Part shown: piece by piece, positions 25,549 to 33,686 of the stretch
Layout: each line of letters starts with the position of its first letter
Numbering within the stretch: position 1 is the first letter of the stretch
Position numbers and translations under genes: made by a program
The notes under the pieces: generated by a model
Seen by the model: only the letters and a program-made list of their open reading frames with translations
Databases searched by the model: none
What the model was told of the DNA's origin: nothing
From: Rhodospirillaceae bacterium
GTDB lineage: Bacteria; Pseudomonadota; Alphaproteobacteria; TMED109
Length of the DNA stretch: 64,000 nucleotides
Assembly: GCA_902615805.1 (NCBI GenBank)
Contig: CACMQH010000002.1
Coordinates: forward strand, 38,318-102,317
Direction of reading: 5' to 3'

Positions 25549-26097
25549 TTGAGTACTGAGACATTGGCGAAAAAAAATATAAAAATTAAAGTAGATGAGC
25601 AGATTTTACTTAAAGTGCTTAAGTTAAATGATGTTTCTGACTCATACGTTGAGTGGCTTAATGATTTTGAAGTAACCAAATTTACAGAACAGAAATATTT
25701 TACACATACGTTAGAGAATACTAAGACATTTGTAAGCCAAAAAGATGAATCCGAAAGGGATTTGTTGTTCGGTATTTTTTTTAATGGAACGCACATAGGA
25801 AATATTAAATTAGGCCCTATAAATTTGGAACATATGTCGTCTGAAGTCTCATATTTTATTGGTGAGAAAAAATTTTGGGGTAGAGGGATTGCCTCAAAAT
25901 GTGTGGAGGCCATTGTCCAATTTGCAGTCACAGAATTAGGCTTAAAAAAAGTTAATGCTGGCTACTATGAAAATAATATTGGTTCAGCGAAGGTTTTACA
26001 GAAATGTGGGTTTGTTGTTGAAGGGAACAGAATTAGTCAAATAATTTTTGAGAATAAGCGTATAAATCACGTTTTGGTTGGATATGTACCCAATTAA
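25549..26097 (+). CDS. GNAT family N-acetyltransferase (RimJ/RimL type)
   Basis: The 182-residue protein has the layout of RimJ/RimL-like acetyltransferases: YVEWLNDFEVTKFTEQKYFTHTLENT (about 32-57), an acetyl-CoA-binding region GEKKFWGRGIASKCVEAIVQFA with the G-R-G-I/x-A turn (about 104-125), and NIGSAKVLQKCGFVVEGN. Relatives acetylate sugar amines in glycan synthesis, or protein N-termini; the FTEQKYF start is frequent in glycan clusters. The likely start is TTG 25549. The 3' end overlaps the integrase remnant by 14 bp. Codon use is somewhat less AT-extreme than in its neighbours. Confidence 0.75.
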   Translation: MSTETLAKKNIKIKVDEQILLKVLKLNDVSDSYVEWLNDFEVTKFTEQKYFTHTLENTKTFVSQKDESERDLLFGIFFNGTHIGNIKLGPINLEHMSSEVSYFIGEKKFWGRGIASKCVEAIVQFAVTELGLKKVNAGYYENNIGSAKVLQKCGFVVEGNRISQIIFENKRINHVLVGYVPN

Positions 26098-26386
26098 TTT
26101 AATTGAATCAGAGCGCTTAGAAGTTTTAGGCGGCAAAGTAATCATCAAACAAAACAAGTTTGATGTTTGGCAATTTAGAATGTGGATTAGTAGTGAGAAG
26201 AAGTACGTCGAAAAAACCCTACGCACTAAAAAGAAAACTGACGCTGTAGATTTATCAGAAGAGTTATATATACAACTACGCAACAAGTATAAGAATAGAA
26301 AAAATAACACGCTAACTAATAACAAGTATTTTGAAGGAGAACTTGTAAGACATTGGTGCTTATTTAGTGCCAATAATGCAATGTGA
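26084..26386 (+). pseudogene. Tyrosine integrase, N-terminal remnant
   Basis: A 100-codon frame whose product VWQFRMWISSEKKYVEKTLRTKKKT..., then SEELYIQLRNKY, resembles the arm-binding/N-terminal part of phage-type tyrosine integrases: a beta-strand W-Q-F-R-x-W-I/L, K-Y-x-x-K-x-L-R/K-T-K, then an E-E-x-Y helix. A full integrase has 350-450 residues. Here the frame stops after the N-terminal section, and no catalytic R-H-R-Y part is found downstream. It probably is what remains of the enzyme that served the guaA-end sites. I set the start at ATG 26084; an earlier ATG at 26078 is also in frame. Confidence 0.55.
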
Positions 26387-26421
26387 AGTGGCGAACAACG
26401 ACAGTTGATTTGGAAAAATAT

Positions 26422-26763
26422 ATGAAAAAATCTAAATTAATTAACTTTACTACTCAAGATTTTATATCAGAGAAGGAGCTAGAACTTAAATTATATAGAT
26501 GGGATAAAGTAAAAGAAAAATATATTCCAAAGTTAAAGGAAAACGGATTACTAAGAGTGGTTACTACAAAAATTTGGAATAAAGATGGCATCAGTAGATT
26601 GGGGCATTTATTTGAATATGAAGACGAAAAAGCATATAAAAAGTGTCAACCAATTTTTGAAGAAATTGAGAGAAAAGAGAAGGAGGATCAGTTAATAAAA
26701 GTTTTTGTTAATAGAGGTATTGTATTAGAAGAATATGATTTTAGAAATAATGAAGATGACTAA
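26422..26763 (+). CDS. Small conserved-looking protein of unknown function
   Basis: A 113-residue soluble, charged protein (MKKSKLINFTTQDFISEKEL..., RLGHLFEYEDEKAYKKCQPIFEEIE). The pattern of a strand V-V-T-T-K-I-W followed by F-E-Y-E-D-E-K-A-Y-K-K-C is like dimeric alpha/beta barrel (NIPSNAP/EthD-like) proteins, but I cannot assign it firmly. I prefer ATG 26422 to the GTG at 26383, because the GTG overlaps the stop of the integrase remnant. It is the last gene before the metabolic block and may mark the far end of the accessory region. Confidence 0.5.
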   Translation: MKKSKLINFTTQDFISEKELELKLYRWDKVKEKYIPKLKENGLLRVVTTKIWNKDGISRLGHLFEYEDEKAYKKCQPIFEEIERKEKEDQLIKVFVNRGIVLEEYDFRNNEDD

Positions 26764-26774
26764 GTCATTACTTT

Positions 26775-26783
26775 ATTCAAAGT
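26775..26783 (+). repeat. ATTCAAAGT copy near the right edge of the accessory region
   Basis: An exact copy of the 9-mer seen at 22754, 22805 and 24049, lying 12 bp after the preceding stop codon and 43 bp before the 2-hydroxychromene-2-carboxylate isomerase gene. It may be the right-hand arm site of the integrated region. Confidence 0.3.
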
Positions 26784-26825
26784 TAATTGATATATTAAAA
26801 TGATTACAAATAGGATATATTTTTA

Positions 26826-27491
26826 ATGAGTAAAATAATTCATTTTTATTATGACTTTATATCTCCTTTTGCATTTTTTGCATGGCGTAAACTTCCTATT
26901 TTAGCTAATAAGTATAATTATAAAATTGAATGTCATCCTGTAGTATTTGGAAAATTATTAGATAAATGGGGGCAATTAGGTCCAGCAGAAATTCCATCCA
27001 AACGAAATTGGCTTTATCAGTACTGTATTAGATATGCAACGATCAATGGATTTAAATATAACCCACCTAAAAAACATCCGTTTAACCCCTTACCAGCTCT
27101 TAGAATGTCATTAAAAGAAGTAAGTGGAATACATCAAAAAAAAGTAATAAATACAATATTTCATAAAGGTTGGTCATATGGATATGATTTAGGTGACATT
27201 TCTACTTTAGTTTCCATATTAGATAAAAATTCTTTAGATGGTCTAACCTTTAGCAGACAAATTTCAAAACCAGAAGTTAAGAAACTATTAATTGAAGAGA
27301 CAAATATGGCTATTGAAAATGGAGTTTTTGGAGTTCCTTCTTTCATCATTGATGATAATTTGTTTTGGGGTAATGATCAAATGGAGCACATAGAATTACT
27401 ATTAGCCGGTAAAGATCCTCTTGATAAAAAAAAACTAAATGTTTATTTAAATAGACCTAGAGCTATTGACCGTGAGAATGTAAAAAAATAG
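26826..27491 (+). CDS. 2-hydroxychromene-2-carboxylate isomerase/kappa-class GST-like (DsbA family)
   Basis: The 221-residue thioredoxin-fold protein opens FYYDFISPFAFFAW, with the serine of HCCA isomerases and kappa glutathione transferases in place of the DsbA cysteines (Ser13). It ends with GVFGVPSFIIDDNLFWGNDQMEHIE, containing the cis-proline V-P-S. Relatives act in glutathione-dependent degradation of aromatics. No naphthalene-type genes are present, so the true substrate is unknown. It starts ATG 26826, with a small membrane-protein gene 11 bp downstream. Confidence 0.82.
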   Translation: MSKIIHFYYDFISPFAFFAWRKLPILANKYNYKIECHPVVFGKLLDKWGQLGPAEIPSKRNWLYQYCIRYATINGFKYNPPKKHPFNPLPALRMSLKEVSGIHQKKVINTIFHKGWSYGYDLGDISTLVSILDKNSLDGLTFSRQISKPEVKKLLIEETNMAIENGVFGVPSFIIDDNLFWGNDQMEHIELLLAGKDPLDKKKLNVYLNRPRAIDRENVKK

Positions 27492-27502
27492 AAAGCCTAT
27501 AA

Positions 27503-27790
27503 ATGGTAAAAAAAAATAAAATACTAGAAAAAAATGATAATGAGATAAAGAAATTAAGTGAAGCAATCAAAAGCTTAAATAATAATAATATTTTTAAAAT
27601 ATATAACTCAACAAAGAAAATTTTATTTATTAGTTTTTTAAAAGGTTTAGCTTCTGGACTAGGTTGGATTATAGGAGCTACAATATTAGTTTCACTCTTA
27701 ACTTACATTTTATCACAGATAGAATTTATACCTATTTTAGGTGATATAGTATCTCAGTTGATTGAAGAAATAGAGACATTTGATAGGTGA
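27503..27790 (+). CDS. DUF5665-like small membrane protein
   Basis: This 95-residue protein has a charged N-terminal helix (about 1-38), then a segment FLKGLASGLGWIIGATILVSLLTYIL (glycine-rich transmembrane helix, about 45-70) and a short amphipathic end (IPILGDIVSQLIEEIE). The K-G-L-x-x-G-L-G-W/x-x-I-G pattern matches DUF5665, a family of small membrane proteins without known function. It lies 11 bp after the isomerase gene and is probably cotranscribed. Confidence 0.7.
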   Translation: MVKKNKILEKNDNEIKKLSEAIKSLNNNNIFKIYNSTKKILFISFLKGLASGLGWIIGATILVSLLTYILSQIEFIPILGDIVSQLIEEIETFDR

Positions 27791-27878
27791 TGTAATATAA
27801 GCAAAATTTGTTCATTACTTTAATATATGTCTATAATATTAGAACAGTTTTTAATTAAAAAATTTTAAAGGAGTAAAA

Positions 27879-28865
27879 ATGTTTAAAGCATTACTATTAA
27901 AACAAGAGGAAAATAAAAAAGTAACAGCAACAGTAGAAGACTTAGAGGTTGCAAAATTACCTGAAGGGGATGTTTTAGTAAAAATTAACTACTCAACTAT
28001 TAATTATAAAGATTCTTTAGCTATAACTTCTTCTTCCCCAATAGTAAAAAATTTTCCAATGGTTCCAGGTATAGACTTTTCAGGAGAGGTAGAAGAAACC
28101 TCTAATGAAAATTTTAAAATAGGAGACAAAGTAATATTGAATGGATTTGGGGTTGGAGAAAAGTATTGGGGTGGATTGGCTCAAAAAGCTAGAGTTAAAG
28201 GAGAGTGGTTAGTAAAACTACCAGAAAAACTAACTCAAAAACAAGCTATGGCTATAGGTACAGCAGGATATACTGCGATGTTATGTGTTTTGGCCCTAGA
28301 AAAACAGGGAGTTACTCCAGATAAAGGCGAAATTTTAGTAACAGGTGCGACTGGAGGAGTAGGAAGTGTTGCTATTTCTTTATTAAGTAAGCTTGGATAT
28401 ACAGTTTGCGCATCATCAGGTAGGGAAGAATATCAAGATTATATTAATTCATTAGGTGCAAAAAAAATTATTAATAGATCTGAATTATCAGAGAAAGGTC
28501 GACCATTAGGAAAAGAAATATGGGCGGGTGCAATTGACTCAGTAGGAAGCCACACCCTAGCAAATATTTGTGCTTCAACAAAATATGGAGGAGTAGTTGC
28601 AGCATGTGGTTTAGCGCAGGGTTTTGATTTTCCTTCCACTGTGATGCCTTTTATATTAAGAGGAGTTTCTTTGCTTGGTGTTGATAGTGTTTATCATTCA
28701 ATAGAAGGAAGAAAAGAAGCATGGATGAGGTTAGAAAAGGATTTAAATTTAGAACATTTAACAAAAATGACACAGGTAATAAGTTTGGATGAAGTAGATC
28801 AAGTTGCTAAGAATATGCTTGAAAATAAAACTTTTGGAAGAATAGTAGTAGATGTTAATTTATAA
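27879..28865 (+). CDS. acuI: Acrylyl-CoA reductase AcuI / YhdH-type oxidoreductase
   Basis: A medium-chain NADPH oxidoreductase of 328 aa without zinc-ligand residues. Diagnostic stretches are STINYKDSLAIT (about 39-50), VPGIDFSGEV, VTGATGGVGSVAISLL (NADPH-binding, about 154-169) and RGVSLLGVDSVY. AcuI reduces toxic acryloyl-CoA to propionyl-CoA, which matters to marine bacteria that metabolise DMSP. No DMSP lyase or demethylase is in the window, so the DMSP link is only contextual. A good ribosome site (AAAGGAG) precedes ATG 27879. YhdH-like quinone reductase activity is an alternative. Confidence 0.85.
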   Translation: MFKALLLKQEENKKVTATVEDLEVAKLPEGDVLVKINYSTINYKDSLAITSSSPIVKNFPMVPGIDFSGEVEETSNENFKIGDKVILNGFGVGEKYWGGLAQKARVKGEWLVKLPEKLTQKQAMAIGTAGYTAMLCVLALEKQGVTPDKGEILVTGATGGVGSVAISLLSKLGYTVCASSGREEYQDYINSLGAKKIINRSELSEKGRPLGKEIWAGAIDSVGSHTLANICASTKYGGVVAACGLAQGFDFPSTVMPFILRGVSLLGVDSVYHSIEGRKEAWMRLEKDLNLEHLTKMTQVISLDEVDQVAKNMLENKTFGRIVVDVNL

Positions 28866-28873
28866 TATTTAAA

Positions 28874-29215
28874 ATGAGTTATTATATTTTTAAAGTAGTT
28901 ATAACTGGCATAATAGTAGTAATAATCACTGAAACTGCCAAGTTTAATTTGAAATTAGCTGCATTAATTACAGCGATGCCTATTGTGACTTTATTATGTA
29001 TGTTTTGGATGTATTATGAAGGTATAGAAAAAAAAGAAATATCTGAATATGTAATTAGTACTCTAAAGTATCTCATACCTACGATACCAATGTTTGTATT
29101 ATTTCCTATTTTGATCGAAAGAACAAACTTTTACATTACTGTTTTTTTATGCTGTTTATCTATAATATTATTAATTTATTTATTAAATTTTTATTTTAAT
29201 TTTTTTAGAAGCTAG
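28874..29215 (+). CDS. DUF3147-like integral membrane protein
   Basis: The 113-residue protein is almost entirely hydrophobic, with about four transmembrane helices. Typical features are the segment LAALITAMPIVTLLCMFWMYYEG (about 28-50) and a second hairpin YLIPTIPMFVLFPIL. The pattern matches the small DUF3147 membrane family of unknown function. It starts 8 bp after acuI and its stop directly abuts the ATG of the metallopeptidase gene (TAGATG), so the three genes likely share a transcript. Confidence 0.6.
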   Translation: MSYYIFKVVITGIIVVIITETAKFNLKLAALITAMPIVTLLCMFWMYYEGIEKKEISEYVISTLKYLIPTIPMFVLFPILIERTNFYITVFLCCLSIILLIYLLNFYFNFFRS

Positions 29216-29965
29216 ATGAATTGGTTATTACTTAAAAGCATATTTAGAAAAAATAAAATGTTAACAAATAAAATTTTAGAATTTAAATGCGAGAGTTCTG
29301 GAATATCACATACTGTTAATATTAAAGTAACAAAAAGAAAAAAAACAATTTCTATTCGAATAGATAAAAATAAAATATTAGTAAATACTCCAAACTTTGT
29401 AAAAGAAGATTATATTCTAAGTTTATTAGAAAGAAAAAAAGAATGGATAAGTCAAATAATATTAAAAAATAGAAAGAAATATAAAAATAATTTTGTTAAT
29501 AATAGAGAAGCTTTTTACCTAGGTAAAAAATATAAAATAAATATTAAAAAAGGTTTAAGTAATGGGGTAATTTTAAAAAATGATAATTTAGAAATACTTT
29601 ATAAAAGAAAAAATTTTAATATTAAGAAAGCCCTAGAAAAATGGTACAGACTGAAATGTAATTTATTTATAGAAGATAGATTAAATTACTATTCAAAAAA
29701 AACTAATTTGAAATATAACGGTTTTTCTATCCGTTCATTTAAAACAAGATTAGGAAGCTGTGACAATAAAAAACACATCTCTTTTAATTGGAAGATAATT
29801 TTTATGCCTAAACAAATAATAGACTATGTAGTCATACATGAGTTGTGTCATATAATTCATTTTAATCATTCCAAATTATTTTGGAAAGAAGTCTCTAATC
29901 TTTGTCCTGAATATAAAAGTTATAAAAATTGGATTAAAGAAAATATAAGTATTTTCAACTATTAA
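29216..29965 (+). CDS. YgjP/DUF45-like zinc metallopeptidase
   Basis: A 249-residue protein with the YgjP-like pattern: the early K-R-K-K-T-I-S-I-R-I strand, SIRSFKTRLGSCDNKKHISFNWKIIFMP and the zinc motif HELCH (His208, Glu209, His212) followed by HFNHSKLFWKEV, which gives the third ligand. The family (M48-related, formerly DUF45, WLM/SprT-like) is cytosolic with poorly known substrates. The N-terminal 14 residues before Met15 may not be translated. It is convergent with the aldo/keto reductase gene, with the palindrome AAACTATATAGTTT at 29970-29983 around the junction. Confidence 0.83.
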   Translation: MNWLLLKSIFRKNKMLTNKILEFKCESSGISHTVNIKVTKRKKTISIRIDKNKILVNTPNFVKEDYILSLLERKKEWISQIILKNRKKYKNNFVNNREAFYLGKKYKINIKKGLSNGVILKNDNLEILYKRKNFNIKKALEKWYRLKCNLFIEDRLNYYSKKTNLKYNGFSIRSFKTRLGSCDNKKHISFNWKIIFMPKQIIDYVVIHELCHIIHFNHSKLFWKEVSNLCPEYKSYKNWIKENISIFNY

Positions 29966-29972
29966 AAAAAAA

Positions 29973-30905
29973 CTATATAGTTTCTAAATATTTTTCCATC
30001 ATTTTTCTTAGTTTAACATCAGGATAATGACCATACATTGCTTGCATGTTTTGTTGCATATGGGCGGTTCTAGAAGTAGCAGGAATAGCACATGTAACTG
30101 CGTTATGAGAAATAATATATTTTAAAAAAAAGTTAGCCCATGTATTTATAGAATAATTTTTAGCCCAATTAGGTAATGGTTTATTTTTAACTAGGCTAAA
30201 TAAATTTCCTCCTTGAAAAGGTCTATTTGCAATAACTGATATTTTCTTTTCACGTGCTAATGGTAACAAATAATTTTCTGCTTCTCTATCAACAATATTA
30301 TAAGTAAATTGAACAAAGTCTATGTTATGCTTTTCCATAATTTTTATGGTTTTTTTATGTCTCCAGCCATGAGATGTAGTAACTCCTACATATTTGATCC
30401 TACCTTCATTCTTAAACTGGAATAAATTTTCCAAATGACTTTCATAGTTTACTAGATTATGTACTTGCATAAGTTCTAAATTTTTAACTTTCCATAGTTT
30501 TTCTGAATTTTCTAATTGCTTAACACCATGCCAGGTATTTGGTGTCCAAACTTTTGTAGCTGAAAATAAATTATATTCTTTTTCAATATTTGATAAACAT
30601 TTCCCAATTACTCTTTCTGAAGTACCGTACATAGGAGAAGAATCGATTAGTGTTCCTCCATAATTAAAAAATAACTCTAAAACCTTTGTTCTTTCTAAAA
30701 TTTTTTTTGTATTATGTCCAACATCAAATGTTAGCCAGCTCCCCATACCAATTGTGGGTATAGAATCATTAGTACTATATATAGCTTTTTTTATAGGACT
30801 TTGTCCTTTATTTGATTTTGTATTTTTAGCTTTTGTAATATTAGAAAAGCTATTACCACTTAAAGCTAATAACATTGTATTTATTATGAATTCTCTTCTA
30901 TTCAT
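29973..30905 (-). CDS. Aldo/keto reductase with Tat-type signal
   Basis: A 310-residue aldo/keto reductase. The tetrad is visible: Asp and Tyr in LIDSSPMYGTSERVIG, Lys in SATKVW and His in MQVHNL. The N-terminus MNRREFIINTMLLALSG has the N-R-R-E-F pattern of twin-arginine signals, so the protein is probably exported folded with its cofactor, as in a subgroup of Tat-dependent AKRs. Substrate unknown. The gene is divergent from the flavoprotein gene with a 74-bp shared promoter region. Confidence 0.82.
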   Translation of the reverse strand: MNRREFIINTMLLALSGNSFSNITKAKNTKSNKGQSPIKKAIYSTNDSIPTIGMGSWLTFDVGHNTKKILERTKVLELFFNYGGTLIDSSPMYGTSERVIGKCLSNIEKEYNLFSATKVWTPNTWHGVKQLENSEKLWKVKNLELMQVHNLVNYESHLENLFQFKNEGRIKYVGVTTSHGWRHKKTIKIMEKHNIDFVQFTYNIVDREAENYLLPLAREKKISVIANRPFQGGNLFSLVKNKPLPNWAKNYSINTWANFFLKYIISHNAVTCAIPATSRTAHMQQNMQAMYGHYPDVKLRKMMEKYLETI

Positions 30906-30979
30906 TTAATAAAAGTAACACAAATTAAAATAAAAAATAAATTATTAATTTTTTTTTAAACTTGTATTATTATTAATAT

Positions 30980-32944
30980 ATGACTTCAAATAATATAGAG
31001 TATTTAGATTGCGATGTTATTGTCGTAGGATCAGGTGGAACAGGAAGTCAGGCGGTACAAGCAGCAGCAGAAGAGGGTTTAAAAGTTATAGTTATTTCGA
31101 AAGACCCAATGAGTTCATCAGATACGAAAATATGTGAAGGAGTAATTACTGTAAGAGAAGCTGGTGATAATACAGATACAGAGGAAGTTCTATCTGAAAA
31201 TATTAAATTAGCTGGTGCTGATTTACCAGATAAAAATATTACAGTTGCCTTTGCAAATGATAGTAAAGATGCTTATGACAGATTAAGAGTTAATGGTTTA
31301 AGACCATCCATTAACAAAGAAAAAAATAAACCAAAGACATTAGCAATAGCTATGGGAGGCCATAACAAATCAAGATCAGTAGGTCATAAAAATAGTGGAG
31401 TAGCATTTGGACACACTAACTGGGATACCATTATAAAATATAAAAATGTAGAATATTTTGAAGATTGCTGGTTTTTAGAGGTAGTAAAAGAAGAAATTGA
31501 AGGAAATAAAGGTAAAGACATCAAAGTATTAGGAGGCATTGTTTATGATGCGGCAAGAGGCAAGATATTATTTATAAACGCACCTTCTGTAGTAATAGCA
31601 TCGGGTGGACTATCATCACTTTATTTTCCTAAAACTGATACTATGAGGGGAAATACCGGAGATAGTTATGCTTTAGGAATTAAAGCGGGTGCTGACTTAC
31701 TGGATATGGAGCAAATTCAATTTTTACCTTTTTGCTTAGCATCCCCGCCTTCATATGAAGGCTTGTTAGCAGGGGAACCTTCTACAGCAAGTTTTTTAGG
31801 GGTATTAAGAGATAAAAATAATAAAGTAATTTTAGATAGTGTCTATTTGAGAACAAGAGCAGAATGTTCAGAAGCAATAATGAGAGCAGTTGAAGATGGA
31901 AGAGGGAGTCCAAATGGTGGAGCTTTTTTAGATATGACAAAAAATATTTCTGCTCCAAAATCTGGAAAATATTTTATGAAATATTTAAAAAGCGCTTTGC
32001 CAAGTGCTTACAACAATGCAAGGCAAGCTTTAGGTAAAGAAGCTGGTAAAGCAGAAATTCCATGGGAAGTAAGACCTAGCGCACACTATAGTATGGGAGG
32101 TATTAGAGTTGATGAATACACAAGAGTTATTCATTCTGCAGAAAACCAGTATGAACCAATAATTATAAAAGGGCTATTTGCTGCAGGGCAGGCTATGGGA
32201 GGCCTATTTGGTGCTAATAGGTTGGGATCAACATCACTTACTGAATTAGCAGTATTTGGCTATAGAGCAGGAAAGTCTGCAGCCAAAAATGCTAATCAAA
32301 GTGTTAAAAATAAGAATTATGATATTTTTCATAAACATTATTTTAACTTTAAAAATCTATTCAATAAAAAAGGAAAATTAAAACCATATAAACTTAAGTT
32401 AGATCTTCAAAAAAAATGTTGGGATAACATAGGACCAGCTAGAACAGAAAAGAAATTAAAAAAAATGCTTACTTATTTAGAAAAGATAGAAAAAGATCTT
32501 AATAATGTAAATGTACCCAAGGAAATGATATGGAACCAACAATTTTTAGATTTAATAGAACTTAAAAATATGATCACTACTGCGAAAGCAATAGCTATAG
32601 CATCTTTAAAAAGAGAAAAAAGTGTTGGAGGGCATGTAAGGTTAGATAAGAAAACCTCAAGCTTATTTTCTAAACCCTATTCTACATTAGTAAAAATAAA
32701 TAAAAATAACGCATTTGAAGCATTTAAACTTTTAAGACAGAAGACACCTTTGAAAAGGATTATTAATTATAAAATTTCTGAGAAATTTAGATTTATGAAA
32801 GCAAAAATACTAAGAATTTTACCTGAAAGTATTAGTGATAAAATTATAGAGAATAAGTATAAAAATATTTTAGGAACCGATCAAATTACTATAAAGCCAG
32901 GCAGCTTAGACGGAGCACCAGGTGATAAAGTAAATCAAATATAA
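30980..32944 (+). CDS. Fumarate reductase/succinate dehydrogenase-like flavoprotein
   Basis: The 654-residue protein has an FAD-binding VVGSGGTGSQAVQAA (about 15-29), HYSMGGIRVDE with His369 and RLGSTSLTELAVFG with Arg414, corresponding to the substrate-binding histidine and proton-transfer arginine of the fumarate reductase family. The FAD-attachment region differs from SdhA (GHNKSRSVGHKNSGVAFGHTNW). A C-terminal helical domain (about 440-560) is SdhA-like. It is followed 13 bp later by an Fe-S subunit gene. No cytochrome b or membrane anchor gene is near, so the pair may be soluble. The substrate may be succinate, fumarate or another dicarboxylate-like compound. Confidence 0.8.
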   Translation: MTSNNIEYLDCDVIVVGSGGTGSQAVQAAAEEGLKVIVISKDPMSSSDTKICEGVITVREAGDNTDTEEVLSENIKLAGADLPDKNITVAFANDSKDAYDRLRVNGLRPSINKEKNKPKTLAIAMGGHNKSRSVGHKNSGVAFGHTNWDTIIKYKNVEYFEDCWFLEVVKEEIEGNKGKDIKVLGGIVYDAARGKILFINAPSVVIASGGLSSLYFPKTDTMRGNTGDSYALGIKAGADLLDMEQIQFLPFCLASPPSYEGLLAGEPSTASFLGVLRDKNNKVILDSVYLRTRAECSEAIMRAVEDGRGSPNGGAFLDMTKNISAPKSGKYFMKYLKSALPSAYNNARQALGKEAGKAEIPWEVRPSAHYSMGGIRVDEYTRVIHSAENQYEPIIIKGLFAAGQAMGGLFGANRLGSTSLTELAVFGYRAGKSAAKNANQSVKNKNYDIFHKHYFNFKNLFNKKGKLKPYKLKLDLQKKCWDNIGPARTEKKLKKMLTYLEKIEKDLNNVNVPKEMIWNQQFLDLIELKNMITTAKAIAIASLKREKSVGGHVRLDKKTSSLFSKPYSTLVKINKNNAFEAFKLLRQKTPLKRIINYKISEKFRFMKAKILRILPESISDKIIENKYKNILGTDQITIKPGSLDGAPGDKVNQI

Positions 32945-32957
32945 AGTATATTAGAAT

Positions 32958-33686
32958 ATGGAAGAAAAATACCTAAATATTAAAATTAAATTAAAAAGAA
33001 ATAATGAAATTAAATTAATTGAATATAAATATAAGAAAAGAACATATGATGAAAGGCCTATGGCCCTTGATGTTTTATTGCAAGCTCAAGAAGAACAATA
33101 TGATGATCTAGCTTTTAGATATGGGTGTAGAGCTAGAAATTGTGGAGTATGCACAATAGATGTTAATAGTAGACCAAAATTAGCATGCAGAGCAAGAGTA
33201 AGAGAAGGAGATATTCTTAGTGCAATTGTAACATTACCAGTTATAAAAGATTTGGTAGTAAAAAGAGATGGAATTACTAGACAAATGAAAGGGTATAATA
33301 ACATACCTAAGAAAAATGATTTGAATGAAGATGCAGATAAACTTTATCATAATTTGACAGCCTGTATAGAATGTTATGCTTGCTTGGATGGATGTCCTGT
33401 ACATGCCAAAAATAATATTGCAGATATAAAAAAAAATGACGCTTATAAATATGGTAATCCATATTCTTTTTTAAAAATACAGAGACTTTTGATAGATCCT
33501 TTAACTCCTGATAGCGAAAAACATAAATTAATTGATAAAGCAAAAAGGTTAGGGCTTGAGATATATAGAAGAGAATATAATAGTTTTAAAATTAAGTGTG
33601 GAGTTGGTATTAATCTTAAAGATGAAGTAATTAAGCCATTACTCGATGCTGCATATGGTGATGAAATTGAAAAACAAAATAAATAA
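32958..33686 (+). CDS. SdhB/FrdB-like iron-sulfur subunit with reduced cluster set
   Basis: Partner of the preceding flavoprotein. It has a [2Fe-2S] domain, C57-x4-C62-x2-C65-x11-C77 (YGCRARNCGVC), and one [4Fe-4S] motif C136-x2-C139-x2-C142-x3-C146-P. Ordinary SdhB/FrdB proteins have further cysteines for a [3Fe-4S] cluster that meets the quinone. Here the matching C-terminal region (QRLLIDPLTPD, then KCGVGINLKDEVI) keeps only Cys214. At 242 aa the length is nearly normal, so the loss is by substitution, not truncation. It overlaps the following SDR start by 26 bp. Confidence 0.8.
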   Translation: MEEKYLNIKIKLKRNNEIKLIEYKYKKRTYDERPMALDVLLQAQEEQYDDLAFRYGCRARNCGVCTIDVNSRPKLACRARVREGDILSAIVTLPVIKDLVVKRDGITRQMKGYNNIPKKNDLNEDADKLYHNLTACIECYACLDGCPVHAKNNIADIKKNDAYKYGNPYSFLKIQRLLIDPLTPDSEKHKLIDKAKRLGLEIYRREYNSFKIKCGVGINLKDEVIKPLLDAAYGDEIEKQNK

